DNA of 37,323 nucleotides from NCBI GenBank assembly GCA_035758575.1, contig DASTXH010000055.1:1-37323 (forward strand), in the 5' to 3' direction. Positions within the stretch are counted from its first letter, which is position 1; every line of letters begins with the position of its first letter. The stretch is from JANWHZ01 sp035758575 (GTDB lineage Bacteria; Patescibacteriota; Saccharimonadia; Saccharimonadales; UBA4665). Of this stretch, positions 25,419-37,205 are shown one piece after another. The notes beneath the pieces were generated by a model. That model had not been told where the DNA came from and searched no databases. It saw nothing but the letters and a program-made list of their open reading frames with translations. The translations under genes and the position numbers were made by a program.

Positions 25419-25449
25419 AAAAAGGACCTCGTATTCCGAGGTCCTTTTT
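25419..25449 (-). terminator. rRNA terminator after 5S
   Basis: A 13-bp stem (AAAAAGGACCTCG / CGAGGTCCTTTTT) with 5-nt loop, 6 bp beyond the 5S gene, with T-runs on both strands. Confidence 0.9.
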
Positions 25450-25454
25450 ATAAT

Positions 25455-25566
25455 TTGGCACCGTGCTATTTTCCCAGGGGTGAACCCCAAGTATTGTAAC
25501 CGCTGTGAGGCTTAACTGCTGTGTTCGGCATGGGAACAGGTGTTTCCCTCACGCTATGGGCACCAA
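25455..25566 (-). rRNA. rrf: 5S ribosomal RNA
   Basis: Minus-strand sequence opens TTTGGTGCCCATAGCG and closes CGGTGCCAAA, forming the terminal helix, with the conserved internal CCGAACACAG..AGTTAAGC. About 112 nt; ends are judged from the helix and may be off by 1-3 nt. It is the last gene of the 23S-5S unit. Confidence 0.9.
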
Positions 25567-25761
25567 AACGGCACATGAGATACCTGCTAAACAAGTTTCT
25601 CATCGCGCCTCTGCCGAAATAAATCGGTTCTGCCTTATCAGGCAAGACGGCGCTGCTCTCCCCGACTAGCTACAAAAAGCTATTCGGGCCTATTGATGTC
25701 CATATTGGTCGCACGGATAGAAATGTTAAAGCGTTTTTGACAAACGGGTACTCTGGTGAGC
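25567..25761 (-). other. 23S-5S spacer
   Basis: No tRNA or ORF seen. The minus-strand RNA has at least two hairpins (CCCGA.TAGCT/AGCTA.TCGGG around 25661-25688 and TGCCT/AGGCA around 25634-25648), probably part of precursor processing. Confidence 0.5.
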
Positions 25762-25781
25762 ACCAATAACTAGTCAATTGC
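25762..25781. repeat. 23S processing stem, 3' arm
   Basis: ACCAATAACTAGTCAATTGC is the exact reverse complement of 28965-28984, a 20-bp stem flanking 23S, typical of an RNase III processing site. Confidence 0.85.
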
Positions 25782-25823
25782 TGGCTTCTGATCCAACCAC
25801 TATAAAGTGGCGAATCAGAAGTC

Positions 25824-28957
<3,134 letters not shown>

Positions 28958-28964
28958 CATTTGT

Positions 28965-28984
28965 GCAATTGACTAGTTATTGGT
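28965..28984. repeat. 23S processing stem, 5' arm
   Basis: GCAATTGACTAGTTATTGGT, exact inverted partner of 25762-25781. A second short palindrome (TTGGTAATTACCAA) follows directly. Confidence 0.85.
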
Positions 28985-29172
28985 AATTACCAATAGCCGT
29001 TTGTCTAAATGATTTCTTGCGAAATCTAAAAATTGCTCTATCTTTCTATGATGTGCCAAATTTTTAAGTTACCAACTCAAGCGATCCACCTACATTTGCT
29101 TGGGCTTGAGTTTAAGCGTAAAGCTTGGCGGTTTATCCATGAACTTCATGTCTAAACTCAAGCAGCCCAGTT

Positions 29173-29201
29173 ATAATAGCAATAAAAACAGGGGCGGTCA
29201 A
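29173..29201 (-). promoter_or_regulatory. Promoter of the 23S-5S unit
   Basis: -35 TTGACC (29196-29201), exactly 17 bp, -10 TATTAT (29173-29178) on the minus strand, about 210 bp before the 23S processing stem. It lies between 23S and the tRNA genes, so 23S does not depend on the 16S promoter. Confidence 0.75.
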
Positions 29202-29258
29202 TACTAAAACGTAGACACATTTGCTACGTTTTAACCCCTTACATAGCCGCCCCTTTTT
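29190..29258. terminator. Long hairpin overlapping the 23S promoter, T-runs both sides
   Basis: Outer stem AGGGGCGG/CCGCCCCT (29190-29197 with 29247-29254) encloses a 10-bp stem TAAAACGTAG/CTACGTTTTA (29205-29233). TTTTT follows on the + strand and GTTTTT on the minus strand. It can stop transcripts entering the 23S promoter from upstream, and the -35 lies in its 3' arm. Confidence 0.65.
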
Positions 29259-29287
29259 CACCACAAGGTTTTTATCCCGTCTATACC

Positions 29288-29316
29288 TTGTCATAAACCG
29301 TTTTTTTAGGTAGAAT
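29288..29316 (+). promoter_or_regulatory. Promoter of the tRNA-Ala/tRNA-Ile unit
   Basis: -35 TTGTCA (29288-29293), 17-bp spacer, -10 TAGAAT (29311-29316), on the strand opposite to the rRNA. The leader before tRNA-Ala holds two hairpins, GTCAGACATATGTCCGAC (29323-29340) and CTTGCC/GGCAAG (29340-29357). Confidence 0.75.
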
Positions 29317-29375
29317 ACATCGGTCAGACATATGTCCGACTTGCCACTTTAGGCAAGGCGTGACGTGAATAATGA

Positions 29376-29452
29376 GGGGCAATAGCTCAGTTGGCTAGAG
29401 CGCCTGTTTTGCAAGCAGGAGGTCCGGGGTTCGAGTCCCCGTTGCTCCACCA
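29376..29452 (+). tRNA. tRNA-Ala (anticodon TGC), CCA encoded
   Basis: 77-nt cloverleaf: acceptor GGGGCAA/TTGCTCC with the G3-U70 pair that marks alanine tRNAs, D-arm GCTC.GAGC, anticodon arm CCTGT-TTTGCAA-GCAGG, T-arm CGGGG-TTCGAGT-CCCCG, discriminator A, encoded CCA. It lies on the + strand, opposite to the flanking 16S and 23S. Confidence 0.96.
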
Positions 29453-29587
29453 GACCTTTGACAAAAAACCAATTGGCCAAATCAAGGAGCGACAGCGACT
29501 GTTTGGGCAATTGCAAGGAGAAGCGTAGCCTAAGGTCGAAGCTTTTGCCGCTCGCGGCAAAACGAGACATGGCGTACGCTTGGACGT
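29453..29587 (+). other. Spacer between tRNA-Ala and tRNA-Ile
   Basis: 135 bp without a gene. Unusually long for a tRNA pair. It contains a GC-rich hairpin (TTTTGCCGC/GCGGCAAAA at about 29545-29562) and phrases loosely echoed in inverted form around 29770-29810. Confidence 0.5.
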
Positions 29588-29664
29588 GGGGCTATAGCTC
29601 AGTTGGTTAGAGCGCGTCACTGATAATGACGAGGTCTGTGGTTCGAGTCCACATAGCCCCACCA
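29588..29664 (+). tRNA. tRNA-Ile (anticodon GAT), CCA encoded
   Basis: 77-nt cloverleaf: acceptor GGGGCTA/TAGCCCC, anticodon arm GTCAC-TGATAAT-GAC giving GAT, T-arm TGTGG-TTCGAGT-CCACA, discriminator A, encoded CCA. On the + strand. Its ACCA end matches the UGGU of the ileS leader, and its anticodon matches the AUC seen there. Confidence 0.96.
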
Positions 29665-29711
29665 ATTAAAAAGCATCTGCTAAAGGCAGGTGCTTTTTAA
29701 TTGGTGGGGCT
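29655..29711 (+). terminator. tRNA terminator built on an inverted copy of the tRNA 3' end
   Basis: 26-bp arms (29655-29680 with 29686-29711, one T-G mismatch, loop TAAAG). The left arm includes the last 10 nt of tRNA-Ile; the right arm contains TGCTTTTTAATT. Beyond the stem, similarity to the reverse complement of the tRNA continues to about 29731 (AACCACAGA), so the right arm is part of a decayed inverted tRNA-Ile fragment. Confidence 0.75.
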
Positions 29712-29892
29712 GCTTGAGCTTGAACCACAGATGCGGGTTTTGCGAAACAAAAGACGCAAAGTCTATGGCTCGCGCAGGCCAAGCTCTAGCTAAGGCTAGC
29801 TTCGAGAAAGCTTGACCGAAGAAAGACAAGTCCGCTGTCCACATAGCCCAACTATCGACCAGGCTTTCTTTTTGACCGAGATCATACCGGCA
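29712..29892. other. Gene-free segment with tRNA-Ile remnants
   Basis: Contains the tail of an inverted tRNA-Ile fragment (to about 29731) and a direct 13-nt copy of its 3' arm, GTCCACATAGCCC (29837-29849). No ORF seen. Looks like scars of duplication or integration at the tRNA. Confidence 0.55.
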
Positions 29893-29898
29893 TATAAT
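29893..29898 (+). promoter_or_regulatory. -10 box of the NUDIX gene
   Basis: Perfect TATAAT 10 nt before the ATG, with no Shine-Dalgarno between. A possible -35 TTGACC lies 15 bp upstream. Confidence 0.55.
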
Positions 29899-29908
29899 AC
29901 CTATTATC

Positions 29909-30436
29909 ATGGACAAAAGCAGCACCTATGAAGCGGAGACTCGCCGGTTCCGCACCTTGAACCGACAAGACCTGGATCTATTGTTCAACCCAGACCAAAT
30001 CCAGACGGGTGCGAAAGGCTTGATCTTTTTCGGCAATCAAGCACAGAATCCCCTAGATGAACAAACACTGATCTATAGACGAGATGGATGCGGTCCCTTC
30101 CCGAATCTCCTTGATATTCCAGGTGGAGGCTCTGAACCAGGTGAAAGCCCTTTCGTAACATTTAGGCGCGAATCAAAAGAGGAGTTTGGCCTGGATATCG
30201 AACCTGAGCACATTGACTACTCTCGAGCCTACCCTACCATCAACGGCAAAAGTACTCACTTCTTAGTTGCAAGACTTGCAATACATCACATAGAAACCAT
30301 AGAATTCGGCGACGAAGGTACATCCTGGCATATCATGACACTGCAAGAATATCTACATCGGCATGACGTTATCCCAGTCATGAATGAGCGCATCTACGAT
30401 TATCTTGGTTACATTGCTACAACTGTAAGATATTAA
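29909..30436 (+). CDS. NUDIX hydrolase in the 16S-23S spacer
   Basis: A 175-residue protein with a full Nudix box at 73-95 (G73, E79, R87, E88, E91, E92, G94), so it should cleave a nucleoside-diphosphate-linked substrate with Mg2+. Position 89, normally hydrophobic, is Ser. N-terminal 35 residues precede the fold; the C-terminal part (GDEGTSWHIMTLQEYL) is typical. Substrate cannot be told. It lies between 16S and 23S on the opposite strand, with its own -10 and a two-way terminator after it. Its base composition appears lower in GC than its protein-coding neighbours, which may hint at transfer. Confidence 0.88.
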   Translation: MDKSSTYEAETRRFRTLNRQDLDLLFNPDQIQTGAKGLIFFGNQAQNPLDEQTLIYRRDGCGPFPNLLDIPGGGSEPGESPFVTFRRESKEEFGLDIEPEHIDYSRAYPTINGKSTHFLVARLAIHHIETIEFGDEGTSWHIMTLQEYLHRHDVIPVMNERIYDYLGYIATTVRY

Positions 30437-30444
30437 ACATACGA

Positions 30445-30473
30445 AAAGAGCACCTCTCGCAGGGGTGCTCTTT
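30445..30473. terminator. Two-way terminator between NUDIX gene and 16S
   Basis: 10-bp stem AAAGAGCACC/GGTGCTCTTT with 9-nt loop and T-runs on both strands. It ends the NUDIX mRNA and would also end the 16S transcript before the tRNA and 23S region. Confidence 0.8.
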
Positions 30474-30491
30474 ATAAACTTAAAAACTAAA

Positions 30492-30510
30492 TAGTGCAAT
30501 CAACGTCAGT
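30492..30510. repeat. 16S processing stem, 3' arm
   Basis: TAGTGCAATCAACGTCAGT pairs with 32178-32197 (one bulged T), flanking the 16S gene. Confidence 0.8.
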
Positions 30511-30639
30511 AACTTGGTCAGAACTGATATCTTGTCCTCCCGAAGAAGGAAAATGTACATCGTCAGTACTGTTTTACGATGTACCAAGACCGACCTAGCA
30601 ACAAATGATTACTCGATTTGCCGCTAGTTATCTCCCTAG

Positions 30640-32114
<1,475 letters not shown>

Positions 32115-32177
32115 AAGAATCTGTCCAAACTTCAGTCAGAATCTGACTTACTGTTTAAAACATAGTTCAAAAAATGA

Positions 32178-32197
32178 ACTGACGTTGATTTGCACTA
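32178..32197. repeat. 16S processing stem, 5' arm
   Basis: ACTGACGTTGATTTGCACTA, inverted partner of 30492-30510 with one extra T. Confidence 0.8.
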
Positions 32198-32256
32198 CTC
32201 AATTTTTAAGGAACTTTTCGTGAGAGCTGTAACACCATCTCGAAAGTTCTTCACGT

Positions 32257-32285
32257 ATACTACTTGGGTACAAGGAAGTTGTCAA
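32257..32285 (-). promoter_or_regulatory. Promoter of 16S rRNA
   Basis: Perfect -35 TTGACA (32280-32285), 17-bp spacer, -10 TAGTAT (32257-32262), about 145 bp before 16S. Leader between them holds no ORF. Confidence 0.75.
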
Positions 32286-32286
32286 G

Positions 32287-32329
32287 ATAGTTGTGGCATA
32301 AAAGATTGTAACAATTACACCACAACTAT
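32287..32329 (-). terminator. Inverted repeat between gyrA and the 16S promoter
   Basis: 10-bp perfect stem ATAGTTGTGG/CCACAACTAT with a 23-nt loop that itself contains GTAA/TTAC. No T-run; it abuts the -35 of the 16S promoter. It may end the gyrA transcript or insulate the promoter. Confidence 0.45.
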
Positions 32330-32335
32330 TTCAGC

Positions 32336-34903
32336 CTACTCCTGAGACTCTGATTCACCTTCTGCAGGCTCGTCGTCCTCATCGTCTTCAATCTTATCGA
32401 CTAACGCCAGAGACACTACTTCATCACCATCGTTCAGGCGCATTATACGGACGCCTTGCGTAGCACGCCCTAAGGCCGGAATGTCTTTAATACCAAGTCG
32501 AATCGTTTGCCCTTGGCCGGATATTATGATCACCTCCTGTCCGTCATCTTCACTAAGCGATGCCACGCCTATCAGTTCGCCCGTCTTGCTATTGACGACA
32601 GCAGAGCGAATACCGACACCGCCTCGCGCATGCGGTGCGAACTGGGATACTTTCGTACGTTTTCCGTAACCATAGCGACTAATAACGAAGACGCTTGAGC
32701 CATCCTCAACTACGTCCATACCTATTACTTGATCATCGCTACGTAAACGTATACCGCGCACGCCACGCGACACGCGGCCCATCGGACGGACTTCGCTTTC
32801 ATTGAATCGCATAGCCTGACCCTGAGCCGTAGAGATGAGTATCTCGTTCTGGCCCGACGTCATACGCACCCAACGCAGCTCATCTCCGTCATCTAGATTA
32901 ATAGTGATCAGGCCGTTGCTCCGAAGATTCTGATATTGCTCAAAAGGCGTCTTCTTGACGACCCCACGCTTGGTGCACATAAACAGATTCCCGCCGTTTG
33001 CTTGTTTGCTCACGTTAATAACGGTATTGACTGTCTCTTCTGGCTGGAGCTGCAGCAGGTTCACCAATGCGACGCCCTTGGCGCTCAGGCTTGCGGCCGG
33101 CACCTCGTATGTCTTCAGCCGGAACACACGTCCCTTGTTCGTGAAGAACAGCAGGTAGTCGTGGGTACTTGCGTATACGACCTTATCTATGACATCTTCT
33201 TCTCGGGTAGCCATACCGCGGCGACCCTTGCCACCCCTACCCTGGCGCTTGTACTCAGCAATTTGACTCCGTTTGACGTAGTTAGCTGCTGTAAGGGTTA
33301 CAACAACTTGCTCGTCAGCAATCAGGTCTTCATCGCTTAAGCGACCAAGCTCCTGTGCAACCACACGCGTACGACGCTCGTCGCCGTATTGTTTCTTCAA
33401 TTCTGCAAGTTCATCTTTAATGATCGCTAAAATTCTCTGCTCGTCTGCCAAAATTGCCTCAAGCTCGCGGATAAGCTTAATAAGCTCCGCTAGCTCGTCC
33501 TCAATCTTCTTGCGCTCCAGGCCCGCTAGCGTACGAAGCTGCATGGCTAGGATAGCCTTGGCCTGGACCTCGCTCAAATTAAAGCGCTTAATCAGGTTTT
33601 CGCGAGCTTCATCGGTCGTTTCGCTGGAGCGAATTGTCTGGATTACTTCATCAATGTGGTCCAGGGCAATCGTTAAGCCTTCTAGGATATGTGCACGCTC
33701 TTTGGCGGTCCGAAGTTCATACTCCGTGCGACGGCGAACGACAACTTGGCGGTGCTTGATATGCTCTTTAATGATGTCCTGAAGCCCCAATACACGCGGC
33801 TGGATACCATCAACAAGTGCCATCATATTAAAGTGGAAGCTGGTCTGCAGCGGCGTCTGCTTATATAACTGATTGAGCAATTTCTTCGGGTAGGCATCTT
33901 TCTTAAGATCAATAACAATACGCACAGCGCCACGAGCACTTTCATCACGCAAGTCAGATATGCCAACAAGCTTCTTTTCCTTCACTAGATCGGCAATCTT
34001 GATGACAAGGCTTTCCTTGTTCAATGCATACGGAATTTCGGTTATGACAATCTGGTGGCGCCCCTTCTTGGTCTCGACGATCTCCGCCATACCCCGGGTA
34101 ATAACGCCGCCGCGCCCGATAGCGTAGGCTGAGCGTATTGACTCTCTCCCATAGATAACACCCCCGGTCGGGAAATCGGGCCCCTTCACATATTCAAGGA
34201 GGTCGTCTAAGGTGGCGTCAGGATGATCAATTTGGTGGACAGTCGCATCTACAAGCTCACCCAGATTGTGCGGCGGTATGTTTGTGGCCATACCGACAGC
34301 AATGCCCATCTGACCGTTTAGCAACAAATTAGGAAGCTTTGCCGGCAGTACTGACGGCTCTTGCAGGCGTCCGTCATAGTTATCGCGAAAGTCTACTGTC
34401 TCCTTATCGATGTCTACCAGCAGTTCTTCTGCAAGTTTGGCCATCTTAGCTTCGGTATAGCGCATGGCCGCAGGCGGATCACCGTCCATCGAGCCAAAGT
34501 TGCCCTGACCGTTCACAAGCATATAGCGCATAGCCCACGGCTGTGCCAGGCGGACCATAGAGTCGTAAATGGCCGCATCGCCATGCGGATGGTAATCACC
34601 CATTACGGCACCAACAACGTTTGCGCTCTTCCGATGTTTGGCCGAAGAGCGAAGACCGTCACGGTTCATTGTATACAAAATGCGCCGGTGCACCGGTTTT
34701 AGACCGTCTCTGACGTCAGGAAGTGCTCGATCTACGATAACGCTCATGGAGTAGCGCAAGTAGCTATCTTCCATGACGTCTTCAACGCTTCTCATTTCGA
34801 CAGATTTAGAGTTTGCGTCTGTAGTAGACATCACCTCCCCCTCGAGCACTTGTGTTGTCTCGGGCAGGATCTCTGATGATTGGTTCTCGTTTTCTTCGTT
34901 CAT
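32336..34903 (-). CDS. gyrA: DNA gyrase subunit A
   Basis: Breaks and rejoins DNA during supercoiling. 855 residues. Catalytic tyrosine in AAMRYTEAKM near residue 149; about 27 extra acidic/polar N-terminal residues compared with E. coli. Quinolone-region sequence HPHGDAAIYDSMVRLAQPW has Ala where E. coli has Ser83. The C-terminal beta-pinwheel has the GyrA-box QGRGGKGRRG near residue 565 (gyrase rather than topoisomerase IV), and an acidic tail. Starts 2 bp after the gyrB stop, so the two are co-translated. Transcription continues from the gyrB promoter. Confidence 0.97.
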   Translation of the reverse strand: MNEENENQSSEILPETTQVLEGEVMSTTDANSKSVEMRSVEDVMEDSYLRYSMSVIVDRALPDVRDGLKPVHRRILYTMNRDGLRSSAKHRKSANVVGAVMGDYHPHGDAAIYDSMVRLAQPWAMRYMLVNGQGNFGSMDGDPPAAMRYTEAKMAKLAEELLVDIDKETVDFRDNYDGRLQEPSVLPAKLPNLLLNGQMGIAVGMATNIPPHNLGELVDATVHQIDHPDATLDDLLEYVKGPDFPTGGVIYGRESIRSAYAIGRGGVITRGMAEIVETKKGRHQIVITEIPYALNKESLVIKIADLVKEKKLVGISDLRDESARGAVRIVIDLKKDAYPKKLLNQLYKQTPLQTSFHFNMMALVDGIQPRVLGLQDIIKEHIKHRQVVVRRRTEYELRTAKERAHILEGLTIALDHIDEVIQTIRSSETTDEARENLIKRFNLSEVQAKAILAMQLRTLAGLERKKIEDELAELIKLIRELEAILADEQRILAIIKDELAELKKQYGDERRTRVVAQELGRLSDEDLIADEQVVVTLTAANYVKRSQIAEYKRQGRGGKGRRGMATREEDVIDKVVYASTHDYLLFFTNKGRVFRLKTYEVPAASLSAKGVALVNLLQLQPEETVNTVINVSKQANGGNLFMCTKRGVVKKTPFEQYQNLRSNGLITINLDDGDELRWVRMTSGQNEILISTAQGQAMRFNESEVRPMGRVSRGVRGIRLRSDDQVIGMDVVEDGSSVFVISRYGYGKRTKVSQFAPHARGGVGIRSAVVNSKTGELIGVASLSEDDGQEVIIISGQGQTIRLGIKDIPALGRATQGVRIMRLNDGDEVVSLALVDKIEDDEDDEPAEGESESQE

Positions 34904-34904
34904 A

Positions 34905-36869
34905 CTAAATATCCAAGTCCTTCACAAACTTTGCATTATTCTGGATGAAGCTCTTGCGCAGCTCCACTTCGCTGCCCATGAGCTTTGTGAATATGGCATC
35001 AGCCTTCTCGGCATCCTGCACAGTAACCCGCACCAGGACACGACGCTCAGGGTCCATCGTTGTAGCGAATAACTGTTCAGCGTCCATTTCGCCCAAACCT
35101 TTATACCGTTTTTGTTCGATGAAACCCGCCTGTTTGAAGCGTTCGTCTTCGGTATTTACTTTCAGACCTTCTTGTTTTCGTGCGGCGATAGTCCTGTCCA
35201 CCACCTGATCAAGTTCGGCCTCGTCATAAATAAACACACTACTTTTACGCCCAGGCTTCACAAGCTCAAAGAGTGGCGGCTTAGCTAGGTAAACGTGCCC
35301 AGCGTCAACCACCGGCTTCATATATCTAAAGAAGAATGTTAAGAGCAGCGTGCTGATATGCGATCCATCCACGTCAGCATCGGTCATGATCACAATCCGT
35401 TCGTAGCGAAGACTGCCCAGATCAAATGATTCTTCGATGCCTACGCCCAACGCTTTAATGAGACTCAATATCTCGTTATTGGCGAGCATCTTATCTAGTC
35501 GTGCACGTTCAACGTTGAGAACTTTACCACGGAGCGGCAAGATGGCCTGTGTCTTGCTGTCGCGTCCACTCTTAGCCGAACCGCCAGCCGAGTCACCCTC
35601 AACCAGAAATATTTCTGAATCTTTTGGATTCTTGCTGGAGCAGTCGGCGAGCTTGCCCGGCATACTTGCGCCGTCCAAGATTCCTTTGCGGATGATGTTC
35701 TCGCGCGCAGCTCGGGCAGCCTTGCGTGCGCGGGCGGCAAGTAGCGCCTTTCCTATAATGGTCTTAGCAACAGCCGGATGTTCTTCAAGGTAGTAATTGA
35801 AGTACTCGCTCAGTACTTGTTCTACGTACCCGCGGACTTCGGGATTACCTAGCTTATTCTTCGTCTGGCCTTCAAACTGGGGATTGGTAAGCTTCACCAA
35901 GATAACAGCCGTAAGCCCTTCACGACAATCCTCTCCAGACAGATTCTCTTCTTTCTCCTTAAGAAGTCCTGTTTTGCGGGCGTAGTCGTTGACAACGCGT
36001 GTTAGCGCCGAGCGGAATCCCGTAAGATGCGTACCACCATCCGGATTAAATACATTGTTTGCAAATGTTTTTATAGTTTCGGTGAACGTATCGACATACT
36101 GCATAGCTATCTCTACCTGGGAGTCCTCTACGGTTCTGTCTATGTAGAAGACATCTTCGCCAACTACCTCTTTGCCGACATTCAGGTGCTTCACATACGA
36201 CCTGATACCACCCTCAAAGTAGAAACTATAGCGCTGGCCAGTGCGCTCATCTTCGATACTCGTACGAATACCTTTCGTAAGATAAGCCGCATGCCGCAAA
36301 CGGCCCAGAATGGTCTCATAGTTGAATGTCGTGACTTCTAAGATAGATCTGTCGGGATAAAATGTAATTTCTGTACCAGTGCGGTCAGTTTTACCCACAA
36401 CCTTCAAATCCGTCTGTGGCACCCCGAGAGCATATTCCTGGCGGTAGATCCTGCCGTTTTGGTAAATTGTTGCGATCAGCTTGGTCGAAAGTGCATTCAC
36501 GACACTTACGCCAACGCCGTGAAGGCCTCCAGACACTTTATATCCACCGCCTCCAAACTTGCCGCCTGCATGTAGAATAGTCAGCGCAGTCTCAACGCCG
36601 CTCTTGCCCGTCTTGCTATTAGTGCCGGTAGGAATGCCTCGCCCGTTGTCGGTAATCGATATTCCCCCGTCCGACAGAATCTTCACGCTCACTTCAGTCG
36701 CAAAACCGGCGAGCGCTTCGTCGATACCGTTATCAATGATTTCCCATACTAGATGATGCAATCCCTCAACACCGGTGCTACCTATATACATACCCGGACG
36801 CTTCCGCACTGGCTCAAGACCCTCCAGGACCTGTATCTGATCAGCGTCGTAGCCCTTTTGATTTTTCAC
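34905..36869 (-). CDS. gyrB: DNA gyrase subunit B
   Basis: ATPase subunit of gyrase. GHKL fold: EIIDNGIDEALAG (Asn for Mg), DNGRGIPTG, and the lid GGKFGGGGYKVSGGLHGVG. Toprim domain with EGDSAGGSAKSGRDS near residue 424 and DADVDGSHI. C-terminal QKRYKGLGEMDAEQL contacts GyrA. 654 residues, standard for the short type without the E. coli insert. Start codon is GTG at 36869, preceded by a GGGGG-containing but weak ribosome binding site. Confidence 0.97.
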   Translation of the reverse strand: MKNQKGYDADQIQVLEGLEPVRKRPGMYIGSTGVEGLHHLVWEIIDNGIDEALAGFATEVSVKILSDGGISITDNGRGIPTGTNSKTGKSGVETALTILHAGGKFGGGGYKVSGGLHGVGVSVVNALSTKLIATIYQNGRIYRQEYALGVPQTDLKVVGKTDRTGTEITFYPDRSILEVTTFNYETILGRLRHAAYLTKGIRTSIEDERTGQRYSFYFEGGIRSYVKHLNVGKEVVGEDVFYIDRTVEDSQVEIAMQYVDTFTETIKTFANNVFNPDGGTHLTGFRSALTRVVNDYARKTGLLKEKEENLSGEDCREGLTAVILVKLTNPQFEGQTKNKLGNPEVRGYVEQVLSEYFNYYLEEHPAVAKTIIGKALLAARARKAARAARENIIRKGILDGASMPGKLADCSSKNPKDSEIFLVEGDSAGGSAKSGRDSKTQAILPLRGKVLNVERARLDKMLANNEILSLIKALGVGIEESFDLGSLRYERIVIMTDADVDGSHISTLLLTFFFRYMKPVVDAGHVYLAKPPLFELVKPGRKSSVFIYDEAELDQVVDRTIAARKQEGLKVNTEDERFKQAGFIEQKRYKGLGEMDAEQLFATTMDPERRVLVRVTVQDAEKADAIFTKLMGSEVELRKSFIQNNAKFVKDLDI

Positions 36870-36920
36870 GTTATCTAACCCCCGTCAGTTCAGATTTTAT
36901 TTTCCACCCTTTACTACGCG

Positions 36921-36949
36921 ATTATATCCGAATATACCCATTCCGACAA
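36921..36949 (-). promoter_or_regulatory. Promoter of gyrB-gyrA
   Basis: -35 TTGTCG (36944-36949), 17-bp spacer, perfect -10 TATAAT (36921-36926), about 50 bp before the gyrB GTG. Confidence 0.7.
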
Positions 36950-37205
36950 CTCTGGCCGGTGTTGCAGCGAATTGAGTGTATCTAAGTTTAGTAATTTTGT
37001 TCAGCAACTTGTGGAAAAAGTACCGCGCTGTTCCTACCTAACACCGGGAAAACAATATGATTCAGGTCACTTAGAGTCCTAAGTCTCACCTGCTTTCCTA
37101 AATTATTTAAGCTATAGTTGAAATATAAACAACAGCTTATGTTGTGACTAGCACACCAACGTTTGAATAATTTCTCTGTTCTCTTCCCCTTGCTCCCTCC
37201 CTCCC
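36950..37205. other. Gene-free region upstream of gyrB
   Basis: No supported gene. Holds one DnaA-box-like TTTTCCACA (minus strand, 37010-37018) and a pyrimidine-rich block ending CTCCCTCCCTCCCCCC just inside the inverted repeat (37189-37208). Confidence 0.5.
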
